A stretch of DNA of 38,479 nt from Planctomycetota bacterium (GTDB lineage Bacteria > Planctomycetota > Phycisphaerae > WQYP01), in contig JAKBBN010000027.1 in NCBI GenBank assembly GCA_021808485.1, positions 1 through 38,479 on the forward strand, in the 5' to 3' direction. How positions within the stretch are numbered: position 1 is the first letter of the stretch; each line of letters starts with the position of its first letter. Below, piece after piece: positions 25,625 through 33,947 of the stretch. Under the pieces are notes generated by a model that had not been told where the DNA came from, searched no databases, and was given only the letters and a program-made list of their open reading frames with translations. The position numbers and the translations under genes were made by a program.

Positions 25625-26259
25625 GGCCGGCCTCCGGCCGATTCTTCCACCCTGTCGGGGACCTTCGGCCGATCAAATCCCTTACCCTGCAGGCACTCGC
25701 GCAGCCGCAAGCGGGCGCGGTGCAGCAACACCCATAGGTTCGTCGGCGTAATACCAAGTTCCTTACACACCTCCTCGGCCGGCTGTTCATCCACCGTCCG
25801 TAATAAAAATGTCTGTCTCTGCCCGTCCGGCAGGTCCTCCACGCAATCCTGAAGAATTTGTAAAAACTGCTCGTTTTCCATCAATTCCGCCGGGTCGGCA
25901 TTCCATGAAGGCGGGCGGCGTTTTCGATGCCCGAACGGCTTGAAGAGTCCATCTACCATGGCATCCGGCGTATCCGAAAAATTGACTTCCCGTCCGCGTT
26001 TCCGCAGATAATCGATCACTTTATGCTTGAGAATTCCGACCAGCCAGGTGGATTCAGTCGATTGCCCGCGGAATTCCGACCGCACCTTAATGGCCGCCAG
26101 AAAGGCATCTTGAACAAGTTCTTCAGCCGCGGCGGTATCGCGTACCCGCGAACGGGCGAACCGGAAAAGCATATCACCATATTTTCCAACCCATTCCGCA
26201 GGATCACTTGGCTGTCTCGCAGCTGACTTCGCAGCATCGGTAGTTATGCCCATATACAT
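25621..26259 (-). CDS. ECF-type RNA polymerase sigma factor
   Basis: A 212-residue sigma-70-family factor with only regions 2 and 4. Region 2 spans about 20-95 (LFRFARSRVRDTAAAEELVQ for core binding; STWLVGILKHKVIDYLRKRG for -10 recognition). Region 4 spans about 140-195 (LPDGQRQTFLLRTVDEQPAE, then CKELGITPTNLWVLLHRARL) and recognises the -35. The linker motif NFSDTPD and the segment PPSWNADPAELMENEQF match the ECF group described by TIGR02943. It probably directs transcription of a stress regulon and of its own operon. No ribosome binding site is visible; ATG 26259 or 26253 both fit and the frame is open to 26355. It is coupled to the anti-sigma gene by a 4-nt overlap. Confidence 0.88.
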   Translation of the reverse strand: MYMGITTDAAKSAARQPSDPAEWVGKYGDMLFRFARSRVRDTAAAEELVQDAFLAAIKVRSEFRGQSTESTWLVGILKHKVIDYLRKRGREVNFSDTPDAMVDGLFKPFGHRKRRPPSWNADPAELMENEQFLQILQDCVEDLPDGQRQTFLLRTVDEQPAEEVCKELGITPTNLWVLLHRARLRLRECLQGKGFDRPKVPDRVEESAGGRP

Positions 26260-26330
26260 CCAGTTCAGCCGTGTTGGCCGCTTGCCATCGCTTGCACCAC
26301 CCGCTTCACGCGGGATTTTTTTGGGACAGC

Positions 26331-26347
26331 CGCCCGGAACCCGGGCG
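26331..26347 (-). terminator. hairpin after the APH-fold gene
   Basis: CGCCCGG and CCGGGCG form a perfect 7-bp stem with a 3-base loop, 13 bases after the stop codon of the APH-fold gene. No T-run follows on the minus strand, so it may only stall polymerase or be rho-assisted. It lies in the 100-base gap before the sigma factor gene. Confidence 0.3.
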
Positions 26348-26359
26348 ACCGGCACTGAA

Positions 26360-27361
26360 TTATAGCTTGCTCTGGCAGATAGTCAGCGTGGCGGAGAGGG
26401 AATGGGGATTTTCCAGGATACCGGCAAAACCACGCGGAAGATGCTTGCGTCCCAGAACGGCGGCTCCCAGGCGTGCGGCACACCAGCTGATAACCGCCGA
26501 ATACCACTGATCGCCGCGGAATTTTTCCAGCGAAAGATAGGCCTGCAGCAGCGCCTGCGCCGCATCCGCCCGCACTTCTCCATCCTTGTGCACACACCAT
26601 GACACAAACGCATCAATCACATCCTGGGCGGGTATGCCGGTTGAAAAAACGCCCCAATCCACGATGGATGCAATATGGCGGTCATGATCCAGCAGCACCG
26701 ATTCCGGAGAAATCCCGCCGTGTACATAGCCCGCACCGGCGGCAAACACTTTCTCCAATTTTTCGAGTTCCGCCAGCAGCCGGTCCAGTGCGGCAGCCGG
26801 CAGCATCTGCCGGACCTGCTGCCCGCGAGAGGTGCCCGATTCCAGCGCGGCCACCAGCCGCATCGCCGGTGCCTGCACCTTGGCCCTGTCCGGCCGGGGA
26901 ACGCCCGCGGCAGGTTGACTGTCCGCGGCCAGCGCGTCGCGCATGGACCGGTGCATCCAGCCCAGCCGCAGGCCAAGGTTGCTTAAATCATGATTGGACC
27001 AGTCCGCGGCCGCCGCCATCTGTCCAGGCGCAATCGTTGTAACAAAAAAATGCGAACCCTGCGGCCCTTCAATTGCGAACAACGGGGCGCCGGAAGAACT
27101 ACGCTGCCGGCTTGCGACCGGCCGCGATACCGGAAAACCCGCGGAGGCCAGCTGTTCCATGATCGGCGCGGCATCGGCAAGCGACTGGCGCGAAAACTCC
27201 GGCGGAAATAGAAACAGCGTGAACTCATTGTGTTCAGCGGTCAGAAGTTCATAACAGTCCGCCTGCGTCCCGCGCCGCATCTGTCGGAACCGCAGGATGC
27301 GTCCCATGTCATAATGGTCATTCAGCAGCGCGTGAAGAGCGTAAGCCATGCGATCATTCAT
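26360..27361 (-). CDS. APH/ChoK-fold protein lacking catalytic residues (probable pseudokinase)
   Basis: A 333-residue protein with the aminoglycoside/choline kinase fold. The Brenner motif HGD-L-x-x-x-N is recognisable as HGGISPESVL at 214-223, but the catalytic Asp is Gly216 and the Asn is Ser221; the metal-binding Asp is kept (D235 in SIVDWG). The usual VLK lysine in the N-lobe also appears absent, with TLFLFPPE in its place. It is therefore probably inactive or highly diverged, perhaps a regulatory or binding protein. The C-terminal helical lobe (about 240-333) is intact. It lies upstream of the sigma/anti-sigma pair on the same strand, which may be a functional link. ATG 27361 is preferred; the frame is open to 27397. 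Confidence 0.75.
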   Translation of the reverse strand: MNDRMAYALHALLNDHYDMGRILRFRQMRRGTQADCYELLTAEHNEFTLFLFPPEFSRQSLADAAPIMEQLASAGFPVSRPVASRQRSSSGAPLFAIEGPQGSHFFVTTIAPGQMAAAADWSNHDLSNLGLRLGWMHRSMRDALAADSQPAAGVPRPDRAKVQAPAMRLVAALESGTSRGQQVRQMLPAAALDRLLAELEKLEKVFAAGAGYVHGGISPESVLLDHDRHIASIVDWGVFSTGIPAQDVIDAFVSWCVHKDGEVRADAAQALLQAYLSLEKFRGDQWYSAVISWCAARLGAAVLGRKHLPRGFAGILENPHSLSATLTICQSKL

Positions 27362-27591
27362 TTTTATTGCCACCCCGCCGAACGTTACGGCGAACAATTC
27401 TTATTTATCATAGGGCGCTCCGGCCGAAATTCCCGCGCCAAGGCGCTGCCATTTTCCGGATGCGACAACGGCAGTGCACACCACGGGGATTTTTTCCGGA
27501 CCCGCGCGGCATCCGGTTGCCGCCGCCATCGGTCATCGGCATCTTAACCTATTTTGCTCTTGCGCACAGAATTTCAGAACGCCATTGCGGG
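27362..27591. other. spacer upstream of the APH-fold gene
   Basis: No gene is seen. On the minus strand TATGAT lies about 50 bases before the APH-fold start, but the -35 position is a poor match, so no promoter is called. The short ORFs crossing this stretch have no protein-like features. Confidence 0.35.
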
Positions 27592-27840
27592 CTATGAACC
27601 AACATCAAATTCGCCGATAAATTTAACTGATTTTATCACGCGGTCTTTGCGGCGGAGTGTCTTGACCGCGCAGTGGCATTTCAATTCCATCCCACGAAAT
27701 ACGGGCCCAAATCCAGCTGTTTGATGGCCATTGCAGTGCGGGCACAGTCGCCGGAAACAAGGTGCATCAGGCGGTTGCCGTTGAAGGCCTTGTGCCGCGG
27801 CGCACAACAATTGAAAATCAAGTGTCCGCCGCGGCCGCGG
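27592..27840 (-). CDS. possible small cysteine-rich protein
   Basis: A short frame of 82 codons that begins inside the end of the CorC-like gene (overlap of 23 nt). The later part contains LCPHCNGHQ and MELKCHC, a CxxC followed about 20 residues later by CxC, which could form one zinc site, and ends in a basic stretch (KTLRRKDRVIKSVKFIGE). No good ribosome binding site is seen and several starts are possible. It could be the last gene of the CorC/YbeY/HD operon or chance coding in a spacer; I give it low weight. Confidence 0.3.
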   Translation of the reverse strand, partial: PRPRRTLDFQLLCAAAQGLQRQPPDAPCFRRLCPHCNGHQTAGFGPVFRGMELKCHCAVKTLRRKDRVIKSVKFIGEFDVGS

Positions 27841-29110
27841 CATGGCTTTCCGCCGCGACGATTTGAATCTGCACCTTCCGAATCCTCCGGGCATCACTTT
27901 CCGTCACGGTAATGTGTAGATTGTCAATTTCAATGGATACTCCCTGGACCGGTATGGTGCCCAACTGGTTGATGATGAGTCCACTGATTGTCTGATAATC
28001 CTGACTCTCGGGCAAATGCAGATCGAGTTCACGATTGATATCCGTAATGTTTGTACGCCCGTCAAGCTCGACGGTTGTGGGAGTCAGCCGGCGGAATTGT
28101 TTGGGAGGCGGCGTTTCAAACTCATCGGTGATCTCCCCGACGATTTCCTCCAGAATGTCCTCGCTGGTGATCAGCCCCGCGGTGCCGCCGAATTCATCCA
28201 GTACAATCGCCATATGCACCCGCTGCATGCGGAATTGCCGCAGCAGATCCCGCAGCGGCTTGGTGTGCGGCACAAACAGCGGCGGCCGCATCAAAGCTCG
28301 CACATCAAACGGGGCTTCCGCCGATGACCCCGGCGCCGGCGCCAGCAGGTCCTTGGCATATAAAATCCCCAGTATATTGTCCAGATTTCCGTCATGCACC
28401 GGCAGGCGGGACAGTCCGTCACGCAGAATGCGATCCCGTATCTCTTCCAGGGACGAATGCACGCTGACGGTCACCATATCCGTCCGCGGAGTCATGATCT
28501 GGCTTACCTGAAGGTCCTGAAAACTCATCACACCTTCGATCATTTTCTTCTGATCTTCATCGACGGCCCCCTCCGAAACGGCCGCAAGGAATTCTTCCTT
28601 GTTTTCCACCGCTTCGCCCTGGGCCAGGGACTGTTCCGTAACCCCGCACAACCGCCGCACCAGTCCGTCAAAAAGCTTCATAAACACTATCAGCGGATAC
28701 AGCATCGTGCTTACGGGAAGCAGCACATTGGGACCGAATAAGGCCACCATCGCCTCGCCGGCGTAAATGGCCCACGCATTGGCAATCGCCACGGAAAACA
28801 CCAGTAGAATCGTCGCCGCAATGGCCGTACCGGCGGCAAATGTCATGGCGGAAGGAGCGGCATTAAGTTCATCCAAACTGTGAATGGTCAGCGCCACCAC
28901 GCTGACATTGCAGATAATGCGCACCGTTGAAGCCGCCAGCGCAAGCTGATCCTGCTTTTGAATCAGGGGTTCCAACCAACGGCTCCGGCCGCGTTTCTCC
29001 AGTTCTTTTTCCAATGTCACATGCGAAATGGTGCGCAGCGCATAAGCCAGGGTGGACGCAAACAACGTGCCCAAGATTGCGGGAAACAGAAGCCAGAACG
29101 CCCAGTTCAT
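27818..29110 (-). CDS. CorC/HlyC-type hemolysin-family protein (DUF21, CBS pair)
   Basis: A 430-residue membrane protein. Residues 1-160 are a DUF21 (CNNM) transmembrane domain with about four hydrophobic segments. VSQIMTPRTDMV at 202-213 opens a CBS-domain pair (about 205-330, including VHDGNLDNILGILYAKDLL), which in relatives binds adenine nucleotides. Residues 345-425 are the CorC_HlyC (transporter-associated) domain, with FRRLTPTTVELDGRTNI. The family is linked to magnesium or cobalt efflux and, in some bacteria, to resistance to stress; it is not a proven hemolysin. The start overlaps the ybeY stop by 4 nt (29107-29110) and has GGGAGG upstream. This gene order (HD, ybeY, CorC) is common in bacteria. 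Confidence 0.92.
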   Translation of the reverse strand: MNWAFWLLFPAILGTLFASTLAYALRTISHVTLEKELEKRGRSRWLEPLIQKQDQLALAASTVRIICNVSVVALTIHSLDELNAAPSAMTFAAGTAIAATILLVFSVAIANAWAIYAGEAMVALFGPNVLLPVSTMLYPLIVFMKLFDGLVRRLCGVTEQSLAQGEAVENKEEFLAAVSEGAVDEDQKKMIEGVMSFQDLQVSQIMTPRTDMVTVSVHSSLEEIRDRILRDGLSRLPVHDGNLDNILGILYAKDLLAPAPGSSAEAPFDVRALMRPPLFVPHTKPLRDLLRQFRMQRVHMAIVLDEFGGTAGLITSEDILEEIVGEITDEFETPPPKQFRRLTPTTVELDGRTNITDINRELDLHLPESQDYQTISGLIINQLGTIPVQGVSIEIDNLHITVTESDARRIRKVQIQIVAAESHAAAAADT

Positions 29111-29688
29111 CCGGCCCTCCCACCTGAAGCGACTTTATTCCGGCGCCGGCCGGCGCCCTTTCGCGCCCGATAAACCGGAACGGAAAGCATTTGAGTCAGA
29201 ATTTCATCTTCACGACGATGCATGCGACGGGCCTCATGCGCCGTCAGATCATTATAACCCCGCACATGCAGCAGGCTGTGCACCATATAAAGCAACAACT
29301 CATGGCTGACCGAATGCCCCCGCCGGACCGCCTCCCGCCGCGCCACATCCAGGCACACGGCGGTATCCAGCTCAATATGGCGGTCCATCCCTTCGCCGCC
29401 TGAATAATCGAAGGTCAGCACATCCGTCGGAGCAGGGATATTCATCGTCCGCAGATGCAGTTCCGCCATAGCTTCGGCGGTAAGCAGCCGCACCGCCCAG
29501 AATCCGGTACAAATGCCTTCCATGCGCAGCACATTCATAAGCAAAGGTCTAAACCAGCCGACGGACAGGTGGCCCCGTCGGGCTCCCGGCGAACCGCAGG
29601 CTGGAAGACCGGTCAGCGTAAGTTCGAAGGCCTCATTCGGTGGCGCGATGGAACTTGGCACAGCGGCATTGGGTGGTCTGTATTTCAT
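29107..29688 (-). CDS. ybeY: endoribonuclease YbeY
   Basis: A 193-residue protein of the UPF0054 family, a metal-dependent endoribonuclease for 16S rRNA 3' maturation and ribosome quality control. The family strand PTDVLTFDY is at 87-95. The zinc motif, normally H-x3-H-x5-H, reads HSLLHVRGYND: H137 and H141 are kept but the third ligand is D147. Asp can bind zinc, so activity is possible, and this substitution may be lineage-specific. The N-terminal 40 residues are a low-complexity extension and the C-terminus is a basic tail (RARKGAGRRRNK). Start 29688 overlaps the stop of the HD gene by 4 nt. The frame is open to 29778. Confidence 0.88.
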   Translation of the reverse strand: MKYRPPNAAVPSSIAPPNEAFELTLTGLPACGSPGARRGHLSVGWFRPLLMNVLRMEGICTGFWAVRLLTAEAMAELHLRTMNIPAPTDVLTFDYSGGEGMDRHIELDTAVCLDVARREAVRRGHSVSHELLLYMVHSLLHVRGYNDLTAHEARRMHRREDEILTQMLSVPVYRARKGAGRRRNKVASGGRAG

Positions 29689-32021
29689 GCCGGCCTGGAA
29701 ATTCTGACGGGCTGCTCCTGGCCGCCTGGGTAGGCGACACGCGAATGATGCACTCCGGCAAGCGTGCGCACAAGGCATTGTTCAATTTTCCCCAGGTCGC
29801 GCAGTGTCAGATCACACTGGTCAAACTGCCCGTCAAGCAGGCGTTTCATGATCAGTTGATGCACCGCCCCTTCGATTCGCGCCGGCGTTGGATCCGCCAA
29901 TGCACGCACCATGCTTTCCACGCCGTCGGATATCATCAGAATGGCGGTTTCACGGGACTCGGGCCGCGGCCCGGGATACCGAAATTCGGTTTCATTCAGC
30001 GCTCCGCCCTGCCCGCCGGCAAGTTCCTCCCGCGCCTTGCGCTCGCGTGCCTGCTGGTAAAAATATTCCACAACCGTGGTGCCGTGGTGTTCACCGATAA
30101 ACCGCTGAACCGCCTCCGGCACGCCATATTCGCGTGCGAGTTCCAAACCATCTTTAACGTGGCCCACCACAATCAACACACTCATCGCCGGCGAAAGTTT
30201 GTCGTGCCGGTTGCCGCGGCCCGTGTTGTTCTCCACAAAATACGCGGGTTTAAGCAGCTTGCCCACATCGTGGTAATAGGCCCCCACGCGGCAAAGAAGC
30301 GCATTGGCCCCTACCTGCCGCGCCGCGGCTTCCGCCAGCACACCCACGATCAGCGAATGGTTAAAAGTACCCGGCGCCTCCATCGCCAGCCGCCGCAGCA
30401 GCGGACGATTCGTGTCGGAAAGTTCCAATAACGACATCGCCGTGGGATGCCGGAACAGTTGTTCCACCACCGGAATCAGCAGGAGGCTCAGCAGCACGGC
30501 CGCCAGCACGGCCCCGCCGGCAAATACCGTATCATGGAGCAACATCGGAAAATCCGGATGCCGGTCCAGCCACAGCCAGTCCAGCGGTGCGGCCCGGCCG
30601 AGCCGTGAATGCAGCAATCCAAAACCAAGCACGGTCAGGCTTACCGTCAAGCCGGTAATAGTGCCTACCCGCAGCAACTGCGTTCGTGTGCGGATTTCGC
30701 CCAGCAGCAGCACCAGAAGCACCGAACCCACGAACCCGGCAAGGAAAAAACTCATCCCTTCGCCCAGCACCACTTTCGCCAAAAGTGCATTAAGCATGGA
30801 AAATCCGACGGCAAACCGCTGGTCAAAGCCGACGGACAAAATAAGAGCCACCAGAAAAATGGGACCAAGTCCCAGCAGGTAAATTGCCGACGACATGCCC
30901 ACCAAGACGGCTGATTTCGCCAGCAGCAGCGTCAGGAGCACAAGAATCGCCGGGGTCCAGGCCTGCCGCCGCATATTGCGCAGCCGCCACGCCAGGTACA
31001 GCACACCCACCATGGTTAAAACGGCGGCAACAAGGTCCATTCCCACCAGGTGCTCTTCCACCAGCCATGGATGCCGCTGGTGCAGCGCCGCCATGTAAGC
31101 GTCATGCGCCGCCAACAAAAGGGACCGCTCCGCCGGATCCAGTTTCTGCCCGGCCCGAACCAGCACATCACCACGGTGATACAGCGTGCGGGGAAATCGA
31201 ACGGCGGCTATGTTGTGTCGGGCCGCCGCGGCGGTGGCGACCGGGTCCAGCCGGTAGGACGGCTGATTCACCGCCGTCAGATAGGCGGCGAACGCGCTCC
31301 AGGCCGGCTCCGGAAAGCAGCGACGCACGATGCGGCTGAATACCGCGCTATGCCCGCCCAATACGCCCAGGTCGTTCAAGGGAATGGAGGTATAGGCCGG
31401 CCGCGAGCCGGGCGCGGAAAAACCCGACGGCTGCGGGCCTGGAATCAGAACATGATCCGCACGCTGGTGATAAATCCGCTTCCATGCCGCCTTGTTCACA
31501 ATCGGCTGCTGTTTCAGGGAATTAATCAGCAGTTGCACATCGCGGGCGTAGGCCTGGAATTGATTCTGCCGCACCACGTTGTGCAGCCACTGCAAAGCGC
31601 TGGCGGAGAGAACGGGGAATCGATGCTTTAACGGCGGAGGCAGATCCGCCGGCGACTTTATCGCCGCCACATCATACGGCAAATTGGTCAGCTGGCCTTG
31701 AATGAGGTTAAAATAATCCGTGGTCGAATTCAACCGCAACACCACCGGCGAGCGAATACGGGCCTGATCCTTCAGCCGCGTAAAAGCATCCGGATTCGGA
31801 ATACTGAATGATACGGGCGAAAGAATAGTGGTCCGTGCGGTGGTGCCCAGCGGTAACGGATTGCCGTTAGGCAGCATCATCAGCGCGACCAAGACCGCGA
31901 AGAACACCGCTCCAGCCAAGAACCACGGCCAGGTTTTATCGGCCGGACCGGCTTCCGCCGGACCGATCATCGCATCCTGCGCTACCGCCTGCCGCCGCAA
32001 ACTCTTTTTCTGGAACCACAT
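29685..32021 (-). CDS. 7TM-HD domain phosphodiesterase (PgpH-like)
   Basis: A 778-residue membrane protein. An N-terminal membrane helix (about 30-50) leads to a large extracytoplasmic 7TMR-HDED-type domain (about 60-290), then a block of about seven membrane helices (300-510), then a cytoplasmic HD domain (about 540-710). The HD signature is complete: HSLIVGVLAEAAA gives the first His and GAYYHDVGKLLKPAYF the HD pair at 584-585. In Listeria, PgpH of this architecture degrades cyclic-di-AMP; the same role is inferred here. It is the first gene of a run with ybeY and the CorC-like gene, joined by 4-nt overlaps. No Shine-Dalgarno sequence precedes ATG 32021; TTG 32030 is also in frame. Confidence 0.9.
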   Translation of the reverse strand: MWFQKKSLRRQAVAQDAMIGPAEAGPADKTWPWFLAGAVFFAVLVALMMLPNGNPLPLGTTARTTILSPVSFSIPNPDAFTRLKDQARIRSPVVLRLNSTTDYFNLIQGQLTNLPYDVAAIKSPADLPPPLKHRFPVLSASALQWLHNVVRQNQFQAYARDVQLLINSLKQQPIVNKAAWKRIYHQRADHVLIPGPQPSGFSAPGSRPAYTSIPLNDLGVLGGHSAVFSRIVRRCFPEPAWSAFAAYLTAVNQPSYRLDPVATAAAARHNIAAVRFPRTLYHRGDVLVRAGQKLDPAERSLLLAAHDAYMAALHQRHPWLVEEHLVGMDLVAAVLTMVGVLYLAWRLRNMRRQAWTPAILVLLTLLLAKSAVLVGMSSAIYLLGLGPIFLVALILSVGFDQRFAVGFSMLNALLAKVVLGEGMSFFLAGFVGSVLLVLLLGEIRTRTQLLRVGTITGLTVSLTVLGFGLLHSRLGRAAPLDWLWLDRHPDFPMLLHDTVFAGGAVLAAVLLSLLLIPVVEQLFRHPTAMSLLELSDTNRPLLRRLAMEAPGTFNHSLIVGVLAEAAARQVGANALLCRVGAYYHDVGKLLKPAYFVENNTGRGNRHDKLSPAMSVLIVVGHVKDGLELAREYGVPEAVQRFIGEHHGTTVVEYFYQQARERKAREELAGGQGGALNETEFRYPGPRPESRETAILMISDGVESMVRALADPTPARIEGAVHQLIMKRLLDGQFDQCDLTLRDLGKIEQCLVRTLAGVHHSRVAYPGGQEQPVRISRPA

Positions 32022-32032
32022 TTCAGTCAATC

Positions 32033-32052
32033 AAGGCGGACACAACCGCCTT
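32033..32052 (-). promoter_or_regulatory. hairpin just upstream of the HD phosphodiesterase start
   Basis: AAGGCGG and CCGCCTT form a perfect 7-bp stem with a 6-base loop, 12 bases before ATG 32021. The leader carries GGAAAGG at the 5' foot of the stem, so pairing might expose or hide a ribosome binding site. A weak promoter (TTGATC-N18-CTTAAT) lies upstream. Regulation by this structure is only a possibility. Confidence 0.35.
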
Positions 32053-32235
32053 TCCTGCATTAAGCTGGCTATCACGTCACGCGATCAACATGGCCCGAGC
32101 CACAGCTTTGTCCGGCCAAAAAAAACGGGCTGTCGATTCTGTATGTCGGTCAGAATAATGCCCGTACCGTAACCCATATTCTATCAATCATGGAGGGCAA
32201 GTTGAAGAGGCAGGATCCATAAAACGAACGCTATT

Positions 32236-32365
32236 GTGAAAAATATCCATAATATGCATTATAATGCATATTTTATTGCTATAATAAAATTATTAATTCG
32301 TTTATACAACTTATTTTATATTTTTAACGAAATTTATGATCGTACTTGGATTATAATTATTTTTC
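32236..32365. other. AT-rich island in the divergent spacer
   Basis: The 588-base spacer between the HD phosphodiesterase (minus) and the DUF1015 gene (plus) holds no convincing gene. About 130 bases of it are extremely AT-rich beside GC-rich flanks. The only ORF in it (32236-32436) is rich in Ile, Tyr and Asn, as chance translation of AT-rich DNA would be. The remaining parts, 32053-32235 and 32366-32609, contain no RNA gene I recognise. The island could hold promoters or bind a nucleoid protein. Confidence 0.45.
32251..32272. promoter_or_regulatory. 22-bp perfect palindrome (possible operator)
   Basis: The half-site AATATGCATTA is followed directly by its exact reverse complement, giving a gapless 22-bp palindrome with embedded ATGCAT boxes. 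It lies inside the AT-rich island between two divergent genes, where a dimeric regulator would be expected to bind. AT-rich DNA produces palindromes by chance more often, but a perfect 22-bp one in 130 bases is still notable. Confidence 0.4.
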
Positions 32366-32609
32366 TTTCACCAACTGGCGTAGCACCAACCTTTCACCTT
32401 ACAATCGTCGAGGCAAGTGACGATCCGGCGGCTTAATTCTGCCCGTCGCTAAATTAGCTGGTTACTGCTGTGGAATCAGTTAGCCCTGGTGCCTTTTGGC
32501 GGCGGCAACAGCTTTACCGGACCAGCACGGGCTGGAACGTAAAGAATGCCGCTTGGCAGTTAACAGCCGCGCAAACATAAACCTCACGAAACAGAAAGGT
32601 AATCCATAC

Positions 32610-33947
32610 ATGGCTCGCATTGAACCACTGCAGGCGATTCGCTATCCAAAAAATGAGCAGACCTTATTGGTCAGCCCCCCGTACGACGTGCTGTCCGCCG
32701 CGGACAAAGCCAACCTCCTCGCGGCCTGCCCGGAGAATATTACGGCACTCGATCTGCCGCATGTTCCACCGAAAAATGCCGGACCGGCCGAAGCATATGA
32801 AGCCGCCGGACGCACATTTCGCCAATGGCTTGAGAACGGCACACTGAAACAGGACACTCAGCCGGCGATTTATGCCTACGAACAGACCTATCACCACGCC
32901 GGCGTGGAATATCACCGCCGCGGTCTGTTCTGCCGGGTCAGGCTGCAAGAGTTCGGCCCGCAAAGTGTCATTCATCCCCACGAACAGACTTTCAGCGGCC
33001 CAAAGGAAGATCGTCTGTTGCTGATGCGTGCCACCCACGCCAACCTGTCGCCGGTTTTCGGCCTGTATGACGACCCGGCAAATGCGATAACCAGCCGCCT
33101 GTTCAGTGCCATTGGCGCGGCCAAACCCACCGCCACGGCCCAGCTTCCAACTCAGGACGGCGCCGGCAAGGTACGGTCCGATCTTTGGGCTTTGACCGAT
33201 CCGTTGGTTATAAAACAAATTGCCGAAATGCTGCGGAGCAAGCATGTTTATATCGCCGACGGCCATCACCGTTACACCACCTGCCTGACCTACCGGCGTG
33301 AGCTGGCCGGCAAAACTCCGGGCGGTCTGTCCGAAAATCACCCGGCTGATTTTGCGATGTTTGTGCTGGTGGCTATGCAGGACCCCGGACTTATCGTGCT
33401 GCCAACCCACCGCGTGGTGTCCGGACTGAAAGATTTTTCCATTAACAACTTTATAAAAGGCGGCAATTCGGTGATCCGCCAATTGCCCGGCCGCTGGACG
33501 GGCGCACAACTGCCCGACCTTGAAACAAAGCTGCCCGCAATGGGCAGACACGCCATGGGAATTTACGATCCATCCACGGATCAGGCGGTGGCGATTGCCC
33601 CTGTCGCCGCGGACCCGCTGGCGGCCCTGTCACAGAATGCCGCAGTGGCCGGCAAATCCGCGGATTGGCGGCAACTGGATGTGGCCATTCTTCAACACCT
33701 TGTTTTTGACGCAATTGTGCGCCCGGTATTTGCCGGCGGCAATGACCTGCATTGGGGATTTCCCCATGAAGCCCATGAGGTGCATACGCATTGCCGATCC
33801 GGTGAATTTCAGGCGGGGTTCCTGCTGCAACCCACGCCGCTTGAAGCCGTGCGGCAACTGTGCAATGCCAATGAACTGATGCCGCAGAAGAGCACGTTTT
33901 TTTATCCGAAACTGGCCACCGGCATGGTCATTAACCCGCTGTTTTAA
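32610..33947 (+). CDS. DUF1015-family protein (SerC-associated type)
   Basis: A 445-residue cytoplasmic protein of the DUF1015 family, whose members often sit beside serine biosynthesis genes but lack a proven function. Family marks are VSPPYDVL (21-28), IHPHEQTFSGPKEDRL (121-136) and the strongly conserved ADGHHRYTT (216-224), which suggests a metal- or phosphate-binding site. The start is set at ATG 32610 (AAGG about 10 bases upstream); the frame is open to 32496, but upstream residues are not family-like. It is followed after 133 bases by the RbsD/FucU gene, with a short hairpin (GCGCCG/CGGCGC, 33993-34010) between them. Confidence 0.9.
   Translation: MARIEPLQAIRYPKNEQTLLVSPPYDVLSAADKANLLAACPENITALDLPHVPPKNAGPAEAYEAAGRTFRQWLENGTLKQDTQPAIYAYEQTYHHAGVEYHRRGLFCRVRLQEFGPQSVIHPHEQTFSGPKEDRLLLMRATHANLSPVFGLYDDPANAITSRLFSAIGAAKPTATAQLPTQDGAGKVRSDLWALTDPLVIKQIAEMLRSKHVYIADGHHRYTTCLTYRRELAGKTPGGLSENHPADFAMFVLVAMQDPGLIVLPTHRVVSGLKDFSINNFIKGGNSVIRQLPGRWTGAQLPDLETKLPAMGRHAMGIYDPSTDQAVAIAPVAADPLAALSQNAAVAGKSADWRQLDVAILQHLVFDAIVRPVFAGGNDLHWGFPHEAHEVHTHCRSGEFQAGFLLQPTPLEAVRQLCNANELMPQKSTFFYPKLATGMVINPLF

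Noticed and set aside
32251-32272. Palindrome as a phage or integron attachment site
   Set aside because: No integrase, tRNA gene or direct repeat copy is nearby.
32236-32436. 66-codon ORF in the AT-rich island
   Set aside because: Ile/Tyr/Asn-rich as expected from AT-rich DNA, no ribosome binding site, and it spans the composition boundary.
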